64,000 nucleotides of DNA from Methylorubrum rhodesianum (GTDB lineage: Bacteria; Pseudomonadota; Alphaproteobacteria; Rhizobiales; Beijerinckiaceae). Below, in pieces: positions 46,359 through 64,000 of the stretch. The translations under genes and the position numbers were made by a program. How positions within the stretch are numbered: the stretch's first letter is position 1; each line of letters opens with the position of its first letter. The notes under the pieces are model-generated. The model worked only from the letters and a program-made list of their open reading frames with translations. It did no database searches and had not been told where the DNA came from. Where the stretch lies: the NCBI RefSeq assembly GCF_014199985.1, contig NZ_JACHOS010000001.1:248001-312000 (forward strand), written 5' to 3'.

Positions 46359-48133
46359 GCCGGCACCCGCTCCGGCACGGAGCGCTCCCTGTTCGATGCG
46401 TTGACCGCCTGGGTGCGTTCCGGCCTGGGCGCGCCGTCGCGGGCGACCTTGCCGAGGATCGCCTCTTTCGGGCCGAACGCCGTCAGCTTGCCGTCCTGGA
46501 TCACTGCGACGACGTCCACGGCCGCCAGCACGCTGGGACGGTGGGCGATCACGATCGCGACGCCGCCCCGGGCACGCACGCCGTGGATCGCCGCGGCCAG
46601 CGCCGCCTCGCCCTCGGCATCGAGATTGGAATTGGGCTCGTCGAGGACGACGAGGAACGGGCTGCCGTAGAGTGCGCGCGCGAGGGCGATGCGCTGCCGC
46701 TGCCCACCCGAGAGCGCCGTCCCGAGCGGCCCGAGTTCGGTCTTGTAGCCGTCGGGCATGCGCAGGATCATCTCGTGCACGCCCGCCGCCTGCGCGGCCG
46801 CCACGACCAGCGCAGGGTCCGCATCCTCCGCCAGGCGGGAGATGTTCTCCTCGACGGTCGCGTCGAGAAGGCAGACCTCCTGAGGCAGGTAGCCGATCAT
46901 CCGCCCGAGACTCGCCTCGTCCCATTGCGGGAGGTCGGCCTCGTCGAGCCGGACGCTGCCGCGCAGCAGCGGCCAGATTCCGGTCAGCGCGCGACCGAGG
47001 GTGGTCTTGCCGCCGCCGCTCGGCCCGATGACCCCGAGCGCCTCGCCGGCCTTGAGTTCGAACCCCACATCCGAGAGGAGCACGCGACCCGTGCCGGGAG
47101 CCGCCACCGTGATCTGGCCGACCCGGAGCGACCGGCGGGCCGGCGGCAGCGGCATCGGCGGCTCGACGGCGGCGAGGGCGATCACGGTCTCCTTCAGGCG
47201 CCGGAACGCGGTTCGCGCGGCCAGGATGACCTTCCAGTTCCCGATCGCCTGATCGATGGGTGCCATGGCGCGGGCCGATGTGATCGAAGCCGCGATGATC
47301 GCCCCGGCGGAGAGCTCGCCGCCGATGACCAGATAGGCGCCGAGCCCGAGGACGGCCGACTGCAGGATCATGCGCAGGACGCGCGCGATCGCTCCGAAGG
47401 TTCCGCTGATGTCGGTCGTGCGGGTCTGCAGGTCGAGGTGTTCGTCGTTGGCGCGGCGGTAGCGATCCACCGCTCGGTCGGCGAAGCCCATTGCCTTCAG
47501 CACGTCGGCGCTGCGGGCGTTCGAGTCCGCGATAGCGTTGCGCGCCACAACCGCCTGCTGCGTAGCGCCGGTCCAGCGTCGGGTCAGGAGCTCCGCGAGG
47601 ATCGTCAGCAGCGCGAGGACGACCGCACCCGCGACGGTGAGCGCTCCGAGATAAGGGTGGAGCATGTAGACGAAGACGAGGAAGACCGGCACCCACGGCA
47701 GATCGAACAGGGCGACGAGGCCCGGACTGCCGAGGAAGCCGCGGACGGTATCCACGTCGCGGCCGCGCTCCATCGCCTCCGCGGTCGAGAAACCGAAGCG
47801 CGGCATGTCGATCCCGACCCGCTGCGCCAGCGGTGCGACCCGACGGTCGAACTGCGCCCCGAGCCGAACGAGGATCTGCGAGCGGAGAACGTCGAACAGG
47901 CCCTGCGCCAGATAGAGGCCGACGGCGAGGATCGAGAGCCCGACCAGCGTCGGCAGACTCCCGCTCGGCAGGGCGCGGTCGTAGACCTGCAGCATGTAGA
48001 AGGAGCCGGTCAACGCCAGGACGTTGATGATGCCGGACATCCCGAACAAGAAGACGAAGGGCCCCCGGATGCTCCGGGTGAGCTGCTCGGCGCAACGCTG
48101 TTGAGCGAGCTTCTTCTGATCTCTGGAACGCAT
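46355..48133 (-). CDS. Type I secretion system ABC permease/ATPase
   Basis: 592 aa of PrtD-like type. The membrane domain (GPFVFLFGMSGIINVLALTG and later pairs of helices) is followed by an ATPase with Walker A GPSGGGKTT, signature LSGGQRQRIA and Walker B VVLDEPNSNLD. There is no C39 peptidase domain. It has the same layout as the second module's ABC protein but is clearly diverged in sequence, so the two are not a recent duplication. It begins about 60 bp after the giant peroxidase gene, whose product is its most likely cargo together with the 730-aa RTX protein. Confidence 0.95.
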   Translation of the reverse strand: MRSRDQKKLAQQRCAEQLTRSIRGPFVFLFGMSGIINVLALTGSFYMLQVYDRALPSGSLPTLVGLSILAVGLYLAQGLFDVLRSQILVRLGAQFDRRVAPLAQRVGIDMPRFGFSTAEAMERGRDVDTVRGFLGSPGLVALFDLPWVPVFLVFVYMLHPYLGALTVAGAVVLALLTILAELLTRRWTGATQQAVVARNAIADSNARSADVLKAMGFADRAVDRYRRANDEHLDLQTRTTDISGTFGAIARVLRMILQSAVLGLGAYLVIGGELSAGAIIAASITSARAMAPIDQAIGNWKVILAARTAFRRLKETVIALAAVEPPMPLPPARRSLRVGQITVAAPGTGRVLLSDVGFELKAGEALGVIGPSGGGKTTLGRALTGIWPLLRGSVRLDEADLPQWDEASLGRMIGYLPQEVCLLDATVEENISRLAEDADPALVVAAAQAAGVHEMILRMPDGYKTELGPLGTALSGGQRQRIALARALYGSPFLVVLDEPNSNLDAEGEAALAAAIHGVRARGGVAIVIAHRPSVLAAVDVVAVIQDGKLTAFGPKEAILGKVARDGAPRPERTQAVNASNRERSVPERVPA

Positions 48134-48162
48134 GGCGGACGCTTCCCTTCAAGAGACAGGGA

Positions 48163-48189
48163 GACCGGGCCCCGGAGCGGGGCCCGGTC
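48163..48189 (-). terminator. Strong perfect hairpin between the peroxidase and ABC genes
   Basis: GACCGGGCCCC, loop GGAGC, GGGGCCCGGTC: an 11-bp perfect GC-rich stem five bases after the peroxidase stop. There is no clear T-run on the minus strand after it, so it may be a partial terminator or an RNA stability/processing element rather than a full intrinsic terminator. It would let the giant gene be expressed at a different level from the exporter genes. Confidence 0.6.
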
Positions 48190-48193
48190 GGGA

Positions 48194-58927
<10,734 letters not shown>

Positions 58928-59724
58928 GGCCACCTCCCAAACACGGACGCAGGCGGCATCAGCCGGCCCGGTGATGGATCGAGAGCCCCTTGTGCCCGGG
59001 GCATCATCGAAGTGGCCGCAGCATTCCATCCGCCGCGCGAATTGGCTGGAGTAAAAAAACACCTAACGAAAAGGGAAAAACTCTCGGGTGAGGGTTTTTC
59101 CTTCATGCACGAATGGTGGATTGCCGACCCGCGGACTTGCAGTCCGTCTTTGTGTAAAGCGTTGAAATTTGCACAGCGTCTGTGCTTGTATATCTTGAAA
59201 ATTTCCAATCAAATAATAGAAACAATAAGGTGACACGTTCAAATAATAGCCTTTGATTTGCAGAGATAATCAAAAGATGAATTAATAGATATCAAAATTT
59301 ATTTGTTTTGATCGTTAATATATTTTGCATGCGTGGGTTGTGTCCGATCTTTTGGAGTGTCAGGTCGGAAGGCCGCCGATTTATGCTCGAGGTTGCATCT
59401 GCCGATTAGATTCCGGACGGGATCAAGGATGCTGATAAGCTGGCTCGGAAGCTCGCTCTGCGGCTGCCCGTCGCCGGCCCCGTGTGCCTTCTCGACAGCG
59501 ACGAGGCCGAGTGTCGTCCCGTCGAGGCGAATGTGCTCGCGCGAACTTGCGAGACGAGCGAGATCTACGGACGCGAACGAAGAGGCGCACCCACCTCGAC
59601 CGCCGATCTCGGTCACCAATCGCGGAATATTTCTGTCGGCTGTGTTCGCGCGCTTGATCGTCTCCACTTGACGGCCGACGGGGCGACCGAGCTGCGGCGA
59701 CCGGGTGAGATGGAAGGAGCCACC
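58928..59724. promoter_or_regulatory. AT-rich divergent control region between peroxidase and monooxygenase genes
   Basis: About 800 bp with no supported gene. The segment 59150-59330 is sharply AT-rich for this genome. It holds a 7-bp inverted repeat ATCAAAA/TTTTGAT (59291-59297 and 59306-59312). Nearer the peroxidase gene is a perfect 6-bp repeat CGGACT-TGC-AGTCCG (59132-59146). These are candidate operators for the peroxidase promoter. A 176-codon minus-strand frame overlaps the monooxygenase start and has no recognisable features. Confidence 0.45.
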
Positions 59725-61215
59725 ATGACGGACTGTCTCATCGTTGGTGCTGGCCCCGTGGGCCTGACCATGGCGGCCGAACTCGCCCGATACGGTGTCG
59801 GCGTGCGCCTCATCGATCGTGCGCCGCACGCCACCGAGACCTCGAAAGCCCTCGTGGTCTGGTCACGCACGCTCGAACTCATGGACCGTATGGGCTGCAG
59901 CCAGGCATTTCTGGAGGCGGGCCTCCGAGCGCCTGGCGCCTCGATCCGCGGCGGCGGCCGCACTCTGGGCCATCCCCGCTTCGACACGATCGCGAGCGCC
60001 TACAACTTCGCCCTGATGATTCCGCAGCGAGACACCGAGCGTCTCCTCGCCGCGCATGCGCGCGCCTTCGGCGTCGAGGTCGAGCGGCAGGTCGAACTCA
60101 TCGGGTTCACGGAAGCCTGCGACGGGGTCGAGGCGCGTCTGAGGCATGCCAACGGGTACGAGGAGACGGTGCAGGCGCCCTGGCTCCTCGGCTGCGACGG
60201 TGCCCATAGCGCGGTGCGGCACGGTCTCGGCCTAGCCTTCACGGGTTCGGCCCAGGGGGACGACTGGCTGCTCACCGACGTGCGCCTCGACGGTCCGGGT
60301 GCACCGCCGCCGGACGAAATTGCGACTTACCTGCACCGCGATGGCCCCTGCGTGATCTTCCCCATCCCGAATGGTCGGGCCCGCGTCGTCGCGACCGTGG
60401 GCAAGACGGAAGCCGGCCACGCGCGCCCCGATCCCACTTTGGCCGAGGTGCAGGCACTCGTCGATCGTCGCGCGGGCGGAGATATCCGCGTGTCCGATCC
60501 GGTCTGGCTGACCAACTTTCGCATCAACGAGCGCAAGGTCTCCGAATATCGGCGCGGGCGCGTCTTTCTCGCCGGCGACGCGGCGCATATCCATAGCCCG
60601 GCGGGCGGCCAGGGTATGAACACCGGCATGCAGGACGCGGTGAACCTCGCCTGGAAGCTGGCGATGGTGATCCGGGGCATGGCCGGCGAGGGTCTGCTCG
60701 ACAGCTATAGCCCGGAGCGGAGCGCCGTCGGTGATCTGGTGCTGCGCAATGCCGGACGGCTCACCGACTTGGCGACCCTGTCGAACCCGGCGGCCCAATT
60801 CGCGCGCAACCTTGCGCTTCGCTTCCTGCTCGGACTGCACGCCGTCCGCGACAGGATAGCCACGACGATGAGCGAGATCGAGATCGCTTATCGCGAGTCT
60901 CCTCTCTCACACGGGCCGGGGGCCGGCGCGCGCTGGCCACCGGAAGCCTATGCCGGACTGCCTCCGGGCGCGGGCGGGGAGCCGCGATTCGTTCTCTACG
61001 CTGCCGATATGCGGCGCGGGGCAGCCCTGACGAGGCGCTTTCCCCGCCTTTTGGAACCGGCGCCGCGCCCGTCGCCGGAGCGATCCGACCTCGTCATCGT
61101 CCGGCCCGACGGCTATGTCGCTCTGGCTGCGCGCGAGGCCGCGTGGGACGATGCAGAGCGCTACCTCTCGACCCTCGCCCGGGCCGACGAGCGTGGGACA
61201 GGGGCTATCTCGTGA
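59725..61215 (+). CDS. FAD-dependent monooxygenase (FAD_binding_3, PHBH/UbiH-like)
   Basis: A 496-aa group A flavoprotein hydroxylase. The N-terminal dinucleotide fold has GAGPVG at residues 8-13; the DG motif is in LLGCDGAHSAVR; the FAD-ribityl motif is in FLAGDAAHIHSPAGGQG followed by MNTGMQDAVNLAWKLA. The C-terminal third is a thioredoxin-like domain as in pentachlorophenol/resorcinol-type hydroxylases. The start has AAGGAG five bases upstream; longer upstream frame is not protein-like. The reaction would be NAD(P)H-dependent hydroxylation of an aromatic or polyketide-like substrate, but the exact substrate cannot be read. It is divergent from the giant peroxidase and has no pathway neighbours. 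Confidence 0.9.
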   Translation: MTDCLIVGAGPVGLTMAAELARYGVGVRLIDRAPHATETSKALVVWSRTLELMDRMGCSQAFLEAGLRAPGASIRGGGRTLGHPRFDTIASAYNFALMIPQRDTERLLAAHARAFGVEVERQVELIGFTEACDGVEARLRHANGYEETVQAPWLLGCDGAHSAVRHGLGLAFTGSAQGDDWLLTDVRLDGPGAPPPDEIATYLHRDGPCVIFPIPNGRARVVATVGKTEAGHARPDPTLAEVQALVDRRAGGDIRVSDPVWLTNFRINERKVSEYRRGRVFLAGDAAHIHSPAGGQGMNTGMQDAVNLAWKLAMVIRGMAGEGLLDSYSPERSAVGDLVLRNAGRLTDLATLSNPAAQFARNLALRFLLGLHAVRDRIATTMSEIEIAYRESPLSHGPGAGARWPPEAYAGLPPGAGGEPRFVLYAADMRRGAALTRRFPRLLEPAPRPSPERSDLVIVRPDGYVALAAREAAWDDAERYLSTLARADERGTGAIS

Positions 61216-61343
61216 GGGCGCCGAAGCCGGTCCGCGGAGGATCGTCGCCCGCGTCTCCGCGGCTGAAAGCGGAGATACCGCGCTGATGCGGTGTCGCCTT
61301 TGGCTCTTTCACCCTACTCGGATCTGCAGCCGACGAGACTATA

Positions 61344-61357
61344 TTAGGATTGCCTAA
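61344..61357 (+). promoter_or_regulatory. Candidate repressor operator upstream of the BigR-like gene
   Basis: Inverted repeat TTAGG-ATTG-CCTAA overlapping a -10-like TATATT (61340-61345), about 35 bp before the repressor ATG. It fits autoregulation by the ArsR-family repressor. Confidence 0.5.
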
Positions 61358-61391
61358 ATCAGGTCGAGCGAATGGACTGGGATGTGGATCG

Positions 61392-61715
61392 ATGGATGCC
61401 GTGACGCCGACCGACCTGCTGCGGCTTCAGGACAAAGCTTCGGACGCTGCGCGCCTTCTGCGGCTCCTTGCCAATGAGAAGCGCCTCCTCATCCTGTGCC
61501 TGCTGGTCGCTCGCGGCGAGATGGATGTCACGAGCCTCGCCGCAGCGGTCGAACTCAGCCAATCGGCCCTGTCGCAGCACCTTGCCAAGATGCGCGAGGA
61601 AGGGCTCGTTGCATTCCGGCGCGAGAGCCAGACCCTCTACTACCGGCTGGAGGATCCGAGGGTCGGGCGGGTGCTCGAGACCCTGAAGGACATCTTCTGC
61701 CCGGACGTGCGCTGA
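61392..61715 (+). CDS. ArsR-family repressor, BigR/SqrR-like persulfide sensor
   Basis: A 107-aa winged-helix repressor. The recognition helix is in SQSALSQHLAKMREEG and the wing in FRRESQTLYYRL. Two cysteines, C36 (LILCLL) and C103 (IFCPD), sit at the positions of the BigR/SqrR redox pair that forms a disulfide or polysulfide bridge with reactive sulfur species and releases DNA. The ATG start is preferred over a TTG 14 codons upstream that would lie inside the operator. It precedes two YeeE/YedE-type transporter genes, the usual BigR targets. No metal-binding CxC motif of the ArsR type is present. Confidence 0.85.
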   Translation: MDAVTPTDLLRLQDKASDAARLLRLLANEKRLLILCLLVARGEMDVTSLAAAVELSQSALSQHLAKMREEGLVAFRRESQTLYYRLEDPRVGRVLETLKDIFCPDVR

Positions 61716-61844
61716 GCAGATCGGGCAATTACCGTCGTGCGCGGCGTTTCGGGAGCGGGACGACGGTCGTCACGGCCCGCGCAGAATGTGTCTGGTCCGA
61801 TGGGAGACCCGCCGTACCACTTCGACGGAGTCAAACTGTGATCC

Positions 61845-61870
61845 TTGACATTACATTAGATAAAACTAAT
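61845..61870 (+). promoter_or_regulatory. Candidate promoter and operator of the sulfur transporter genes
   Basis: A consensus -35 TTGACA (61845-61850) is followed by inverted repeat ATTAG-N6-CTAAT (61855-61870) covering the spacer and -10 position, in an AT-rich patch. The arms resemble the TTAGG/CCTAA site upstream of the repressor gene (shared TTAG/CTAA core), suggesting the same repressor binds both. Confidence 0.5.
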
Positions 61871-61958
61871 TAAGCATGGTCTGATACAACGGTTTCGGCG
61901 CGACCTCCTACGGCCCGCGTCGACGTGGCGGCCCAGCCGGTTCTCGGGAGTGATGACC

Positions 61959-62384
61959 ATGGACGGTTTCACGCCAATTCACGCCGCGATCGGCGGCCTG
62001 ATGATCGGCGCCTCTGCGGCACTACTCCTGCTGCTCAACGGACGCATTGCCGGCATCAGCGGCATTCTTGGTGGATTGCTCACCCGATCCTCACGCGAAA
62101 TCGGCTGGCGGCTCGCCTTCGTGGCCGGACTCATCCTCGCGCCGCTGGTCCACGCCGGCCTGAGGGGCAGCCCGGTCGCGGTGACGGTCGACGCCTCGTT
62201 CCCGCTGCTGGTGCTCGCCGGTCTCCTCGTCGGCTTTGGCGCGAGCCTCGGCGCCGGCTGCACCAGCGGTCACGGTGTCTGCGGCATCGGTCGCGGCTCG
62301 CCCCGGTCCCTGGTTGCGACCGGCATCTTCATGACTGTCGCGGTCGGAACCGTCTTCGTCGCCCGCCACCTCGTCGGCTTCTGA
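61959..62384 (+). CDS. YeeE/YedE-family transporter subunit (PmpA-like)
   Basis: A 141-aa integral membrane protein with about four helices. The family motif GAGCTSGHGVCG near residues 94-105 carries the cysteines believed to relay thiosulfate or sulfide-type sulfur. I chose the ATG giving MDGFTPIHAA because GGGAG lies eight bases upstream; ATG at 61953 and GTG at 61950 are alternatives. In E. coli-type proteins the two halves are fused (about 350 aa); here they are split with the next gene, as in PmpAB of BigR operons. Function: import or export of a reactive sulfur compound. Confidence 0.85.
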   Translation: MDGFTPIHAAIGGLMIGASAALLLLLNGRIAGISGILGGLLTRSSREIGWRLAFVAGLILAPLVHAGLRGSPVAVTVDASFPLLVLAGLLVGFGASLGAGCTSGHGVCGIGRGSPRSLVATGIFMTVAVGTVFVARHLVGF

Positions 62385-62387
62385 GCC

Positions 62388-62837
62388 ATGGCAAAGATCG
62401 CGTCCGCCTTCGCCGTCGGCCTTCTGTTTGGTCTCGGTCTGCTCATATCCGGCCTGGCCAATCCCGCGAAGGTCCTCGCCTTCCTCGACCTGGCCGGGCG
62501 CTGGGACCCAAGCCTTGCCTTCGTCATGGCGGGCGCCGTCGCCGTCTCGGCCGCCGGCTTCCTTGTCGCGCGGCGGCGCGATCGGCCGGTGCTCGCGCCC
62601 CGCTTCGAGATCCCGAGACGACGTGACCTCGATCCGCGGCTGATCGCCGGCGCTGCGATCTTCGGCGTCGGCTGGGGTCTCGTCGGCCTATGCCCCGGGC
62701 CGGCGCTGACCCTCCTCGCGATCGCTCCGGCCCAGGCCGCAGCTTTCGTCGCCGCCATGATACTCGGCCTATGGCTGTCCCGCCTCGTGCCTGCGGCGTC
62801 GTTCAGACCGCAGGCGGCCCGAGGCGCCGACGCGTGA
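62388..62837 (+). CDS. YeeE/YedE-family transporter subunit (DUF6691, PmpB-like)
   Basis: A 149-aa membrane protein, the second half of the split transporter. It has an N-terminal helix with GLLISGLANPAKVLAFLD and the motif GWGLVGLCPGPAL with the conserved cysteine near residue 103. It begins three bases after the stop of the first subunit, so the pair is translationally coupled. Context with the BigR-like repressor supports a role in handling sulfide, thiosulfate or related sulfur species. Confidence 0.87.
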   Translation: MAKIASAFAVGLLFGLGLLISGLANPAKVLAFLDLAGRWDPSLAFVMAGAVAVSAAGFLVARRRDRPVLAPRFEIPRRRDLDPRLIAGAAIFGVGWGLVGLCPGPALTLLAIAPAQAAAFVAAMILGLWLSRLVPAASFRPQAARGADA

Positions 62838-62970
62838 CGCTCGACGGATCTCTTCCGGTTTCACCGCCGGCCCGGAGCCGGCGGCGGCGGAAACGGCCGG
62901 ATCCGCGCGCAGCGCAGTCGCTTCATCAGGGTGGAGTCCGATGGCATTCACGCCACCGGCTACCCCAAGC

Positions 62971-63642
62971 TCAGGACGCTCCGGCTGATGGCACAGATCT
63001 CTTGGGCGCAGCCTCGTCCCATTCGCGGTCCCGCGCACGCAACAGCTCGGTGTGCGCCTCCTGGTTCCGCACATCGCTCGCTGCATCCTGATCGTGAATC
63101 GGCGCCGATTGGATGCGCTGCCTCTCCGGCAAGAGGGCGCGAACGAGAGCGGAGACGATTGCGTCGAGATCCGCGGCCGATAGCCCGAGCGCCCGCGCCG
63201 CCTCCACGCGCCGCATCGCGGCAAGGTCAGCCCAGGTCGGATCGGCCGAGCCGGACCGTTCGACGAGAGGCGGAACGAGAAGCAGCGCTCCCGCCGGCAT
63301 GGCGCGAAGACGGTCGAGGCGTCGCTGATCGGTCGCGCTCTGATCGTGCGTTGCTCGCGCGTCCGGGAGCAATCGGGCCAGTTCGTTGAGGATGTGGGCC
63401 CGGATCGCAACGACGCGCACAGGACCGATCTTACGCACAGCCTTTAGGTTTGCCGGCGTCGCGCGGGCCAATGCCTCCATATCTGAAAAGCCGGCTTTGC
63501 GGAGCCGTGCCCGCAGCGCTGCACTGAGGAGCCTGCGACCGAAGCCGCCGGCCGCGAGGCGATCGACAGCGGCGTCGGTCAGGTCATCGAACAGCGGCAA
63601 CTGCGCCGATGCCTCGTCGAGGAGGGTTTGAGGGGGCAACAT
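62971..63642 (-). CDS. Protein of unknown function with helix-hairpin-helix-like segment
   Basis: About 223 aa from the ATG giving MLPPQTLLDEAS; a GTG six codons upstream is possible. No signal or membrane segment. Residues around FSDMEALARATPANLKAV followed by RKIGPVRVVAIRAHI look like a helix-hairpin-helix of the kind that contacts DNA non-specifically (compare RNA polymerase alpha C-terminal domain). The rest is Ala/Arg/Leu-rich. It is convergent with the sulfur transporter pair. I do not recognise the family. Confidence 0.55.
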   Translation of the reverse strand: MLPPQTLLDEASAQLPLFDDLTDAAVDRLAAGGFGRRLLSAALRARLRKAGFSDMEALARATPANLKAVRKIGPVRVVAIRAHILNELARLLPDARATHDQSATDQRRLDRLRAMPAGALLLVPPLVERSGSADPTWADLAAMRRVEAARALGLSAADLDAIVSALVRALLPERQRIQSAPIHDQDAASDVRNQEAHTELLRARDREWDEAAPKRSVPSAGAS

Positions 63643-64000
63643 CGGGGGGCAGGTAGGCACGGGCGCTTGCCCGGAGCGTCGCGCTCCGAGTCAGAGCCAT
63701 AAGAAGGACAATTGCGGCCGGCTGTGGATGGCCTGCACCGATAAATCCTCTGGAGTTGCCGGTCGCAGCGATTTGCGTCGTTGCGCGGTTCTCGTTGAGC
63801 GCGATCGCTAGGGACGACCTATCGCCGAGGCGACCGTAGGCGATTGGCTCGCTCGGAGCATGCGAAAATGTCGCCGCTTCTCCGAGCCGGAGTATCGATG
63901 AGACGATTCAAGCAGCGGCGGAACCGCAGTGGTATCCGGTCATGAGCCGGGGAGGCAGGGAGCAATGTCGCGACGGCTCCCGATTGCCGCCGGCATCCGG
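63643..64000. other. Right-edge region without a gene
   Basis: A small hairpin CGGAGCG-TCG-CGCTCCG (63672-63688) is the only structure I can point to. No coding frame with supporting features is visible before the window ends. Confidence 0.4.

Noticed and set aside
46359..48152. Extended 1328-codon frame joined to the 730-aa RTX protein
   Set aside because: The first 598 codons are a shadow of the ABC gene; the real start is the ATG overlapping the ABC stop.
59132..59146. tRNA-like anticodon stem-loop
   Set aside because: CGGACT-TGC-AGTCCG folds as a stem, but no acceptor, D- or T-arm surrounds it.
59299..59829. 176-codon minus-strand frame opposite the monooxygenase start
   Set aside because: It overlaps the well-supported start and dinucleotide-binding motif of the flavoprotein on the other strand and shows no recognisable domain.

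Overview
The window looks like a chromosomal segment of a high-GC alphaproteobacterium. Codon use, the many hybrid histidine kinases, the two-gene YeeE/YedE transporter under a BigR-type repressor and the giant type I-secreted proteins fit a Hyphomicrobiales member, with Methylobacterium/Methylorubrum my best guess (inference only; there is no rRNA or other marker gene here).

Region 1 (1-4620) is housekeeping: the start of a secreted protein cut by the left edge, an Hsp70-family protein, an M32 carboxypeptidase and the replication-restart ATPase RarA, all on the minus strand, then a plus-strand tRNA-Ser(CGA). Region 2 (4620-8424) is a decayed integrative or phage element beside that tRNA. It holds a truncated integrase N-terminus joined to a broken hybrid-kinase receiver, a fragment of a phage Rha-type regulator, a frameshifted serine resolvase, a small glycine-rich secreted protein, a stand-alone receiver and a small orphan gene.

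Region 3 (8425-16850) has two translationally coupled hybrid histidine kinases and a truncated IS3-family element. The first kinase is a 1937-aa cytoplasmic protein with a long array of near-identical 92-aa HAMP units, a GAF domain and three receivers. The second is a REC-PAS-HisKA-HATPase-REC protein.

Region 4 (17336-58927) is the striking part: about 41.6 kb read entirely from the minus strand, with two complete inner-membrane type I secretion modules and two giant extracellular proteins. In order of transcription they are: a 3577-aa protein with two animal-type haem peroxidase domains and RTX repeats (the architecture of the Mn(II)-oxidising peroxidases called MopA); an ABC exporter; a 730-aa RTX protein; an HlyD adaptor; a Cys-rich MetOD1-domain protein; a NarL-type sensor kinase and response regulator; a LuxR-type regulator; a second ABC exporter; a second HlyD adaptor with an unusual multi-pass N-terminal extension; and a 5470-aa protein packed with carbohydrate-binding, cadherin-like, malectin-like and glucose/sorbosone-dehydrogenase-like propeller domains. 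No TolC gene is present. The regulators sit between the two secretion modules, so I infer one regulated programme that puts a peroxidase and a sugar-binding giant on or outside the cell.

Region 5 (59725-64000) has an FAD-dependent aromatic-type monooxygenase, a BigR/SqrR-like persulfide-sensing repressor with two candidate operators, a two-gene YeeE/YedE-type sulfur transporter and an unidentified protein. The very long open frames antisense to the giant genes are GC-driven shadows and are not annotated.
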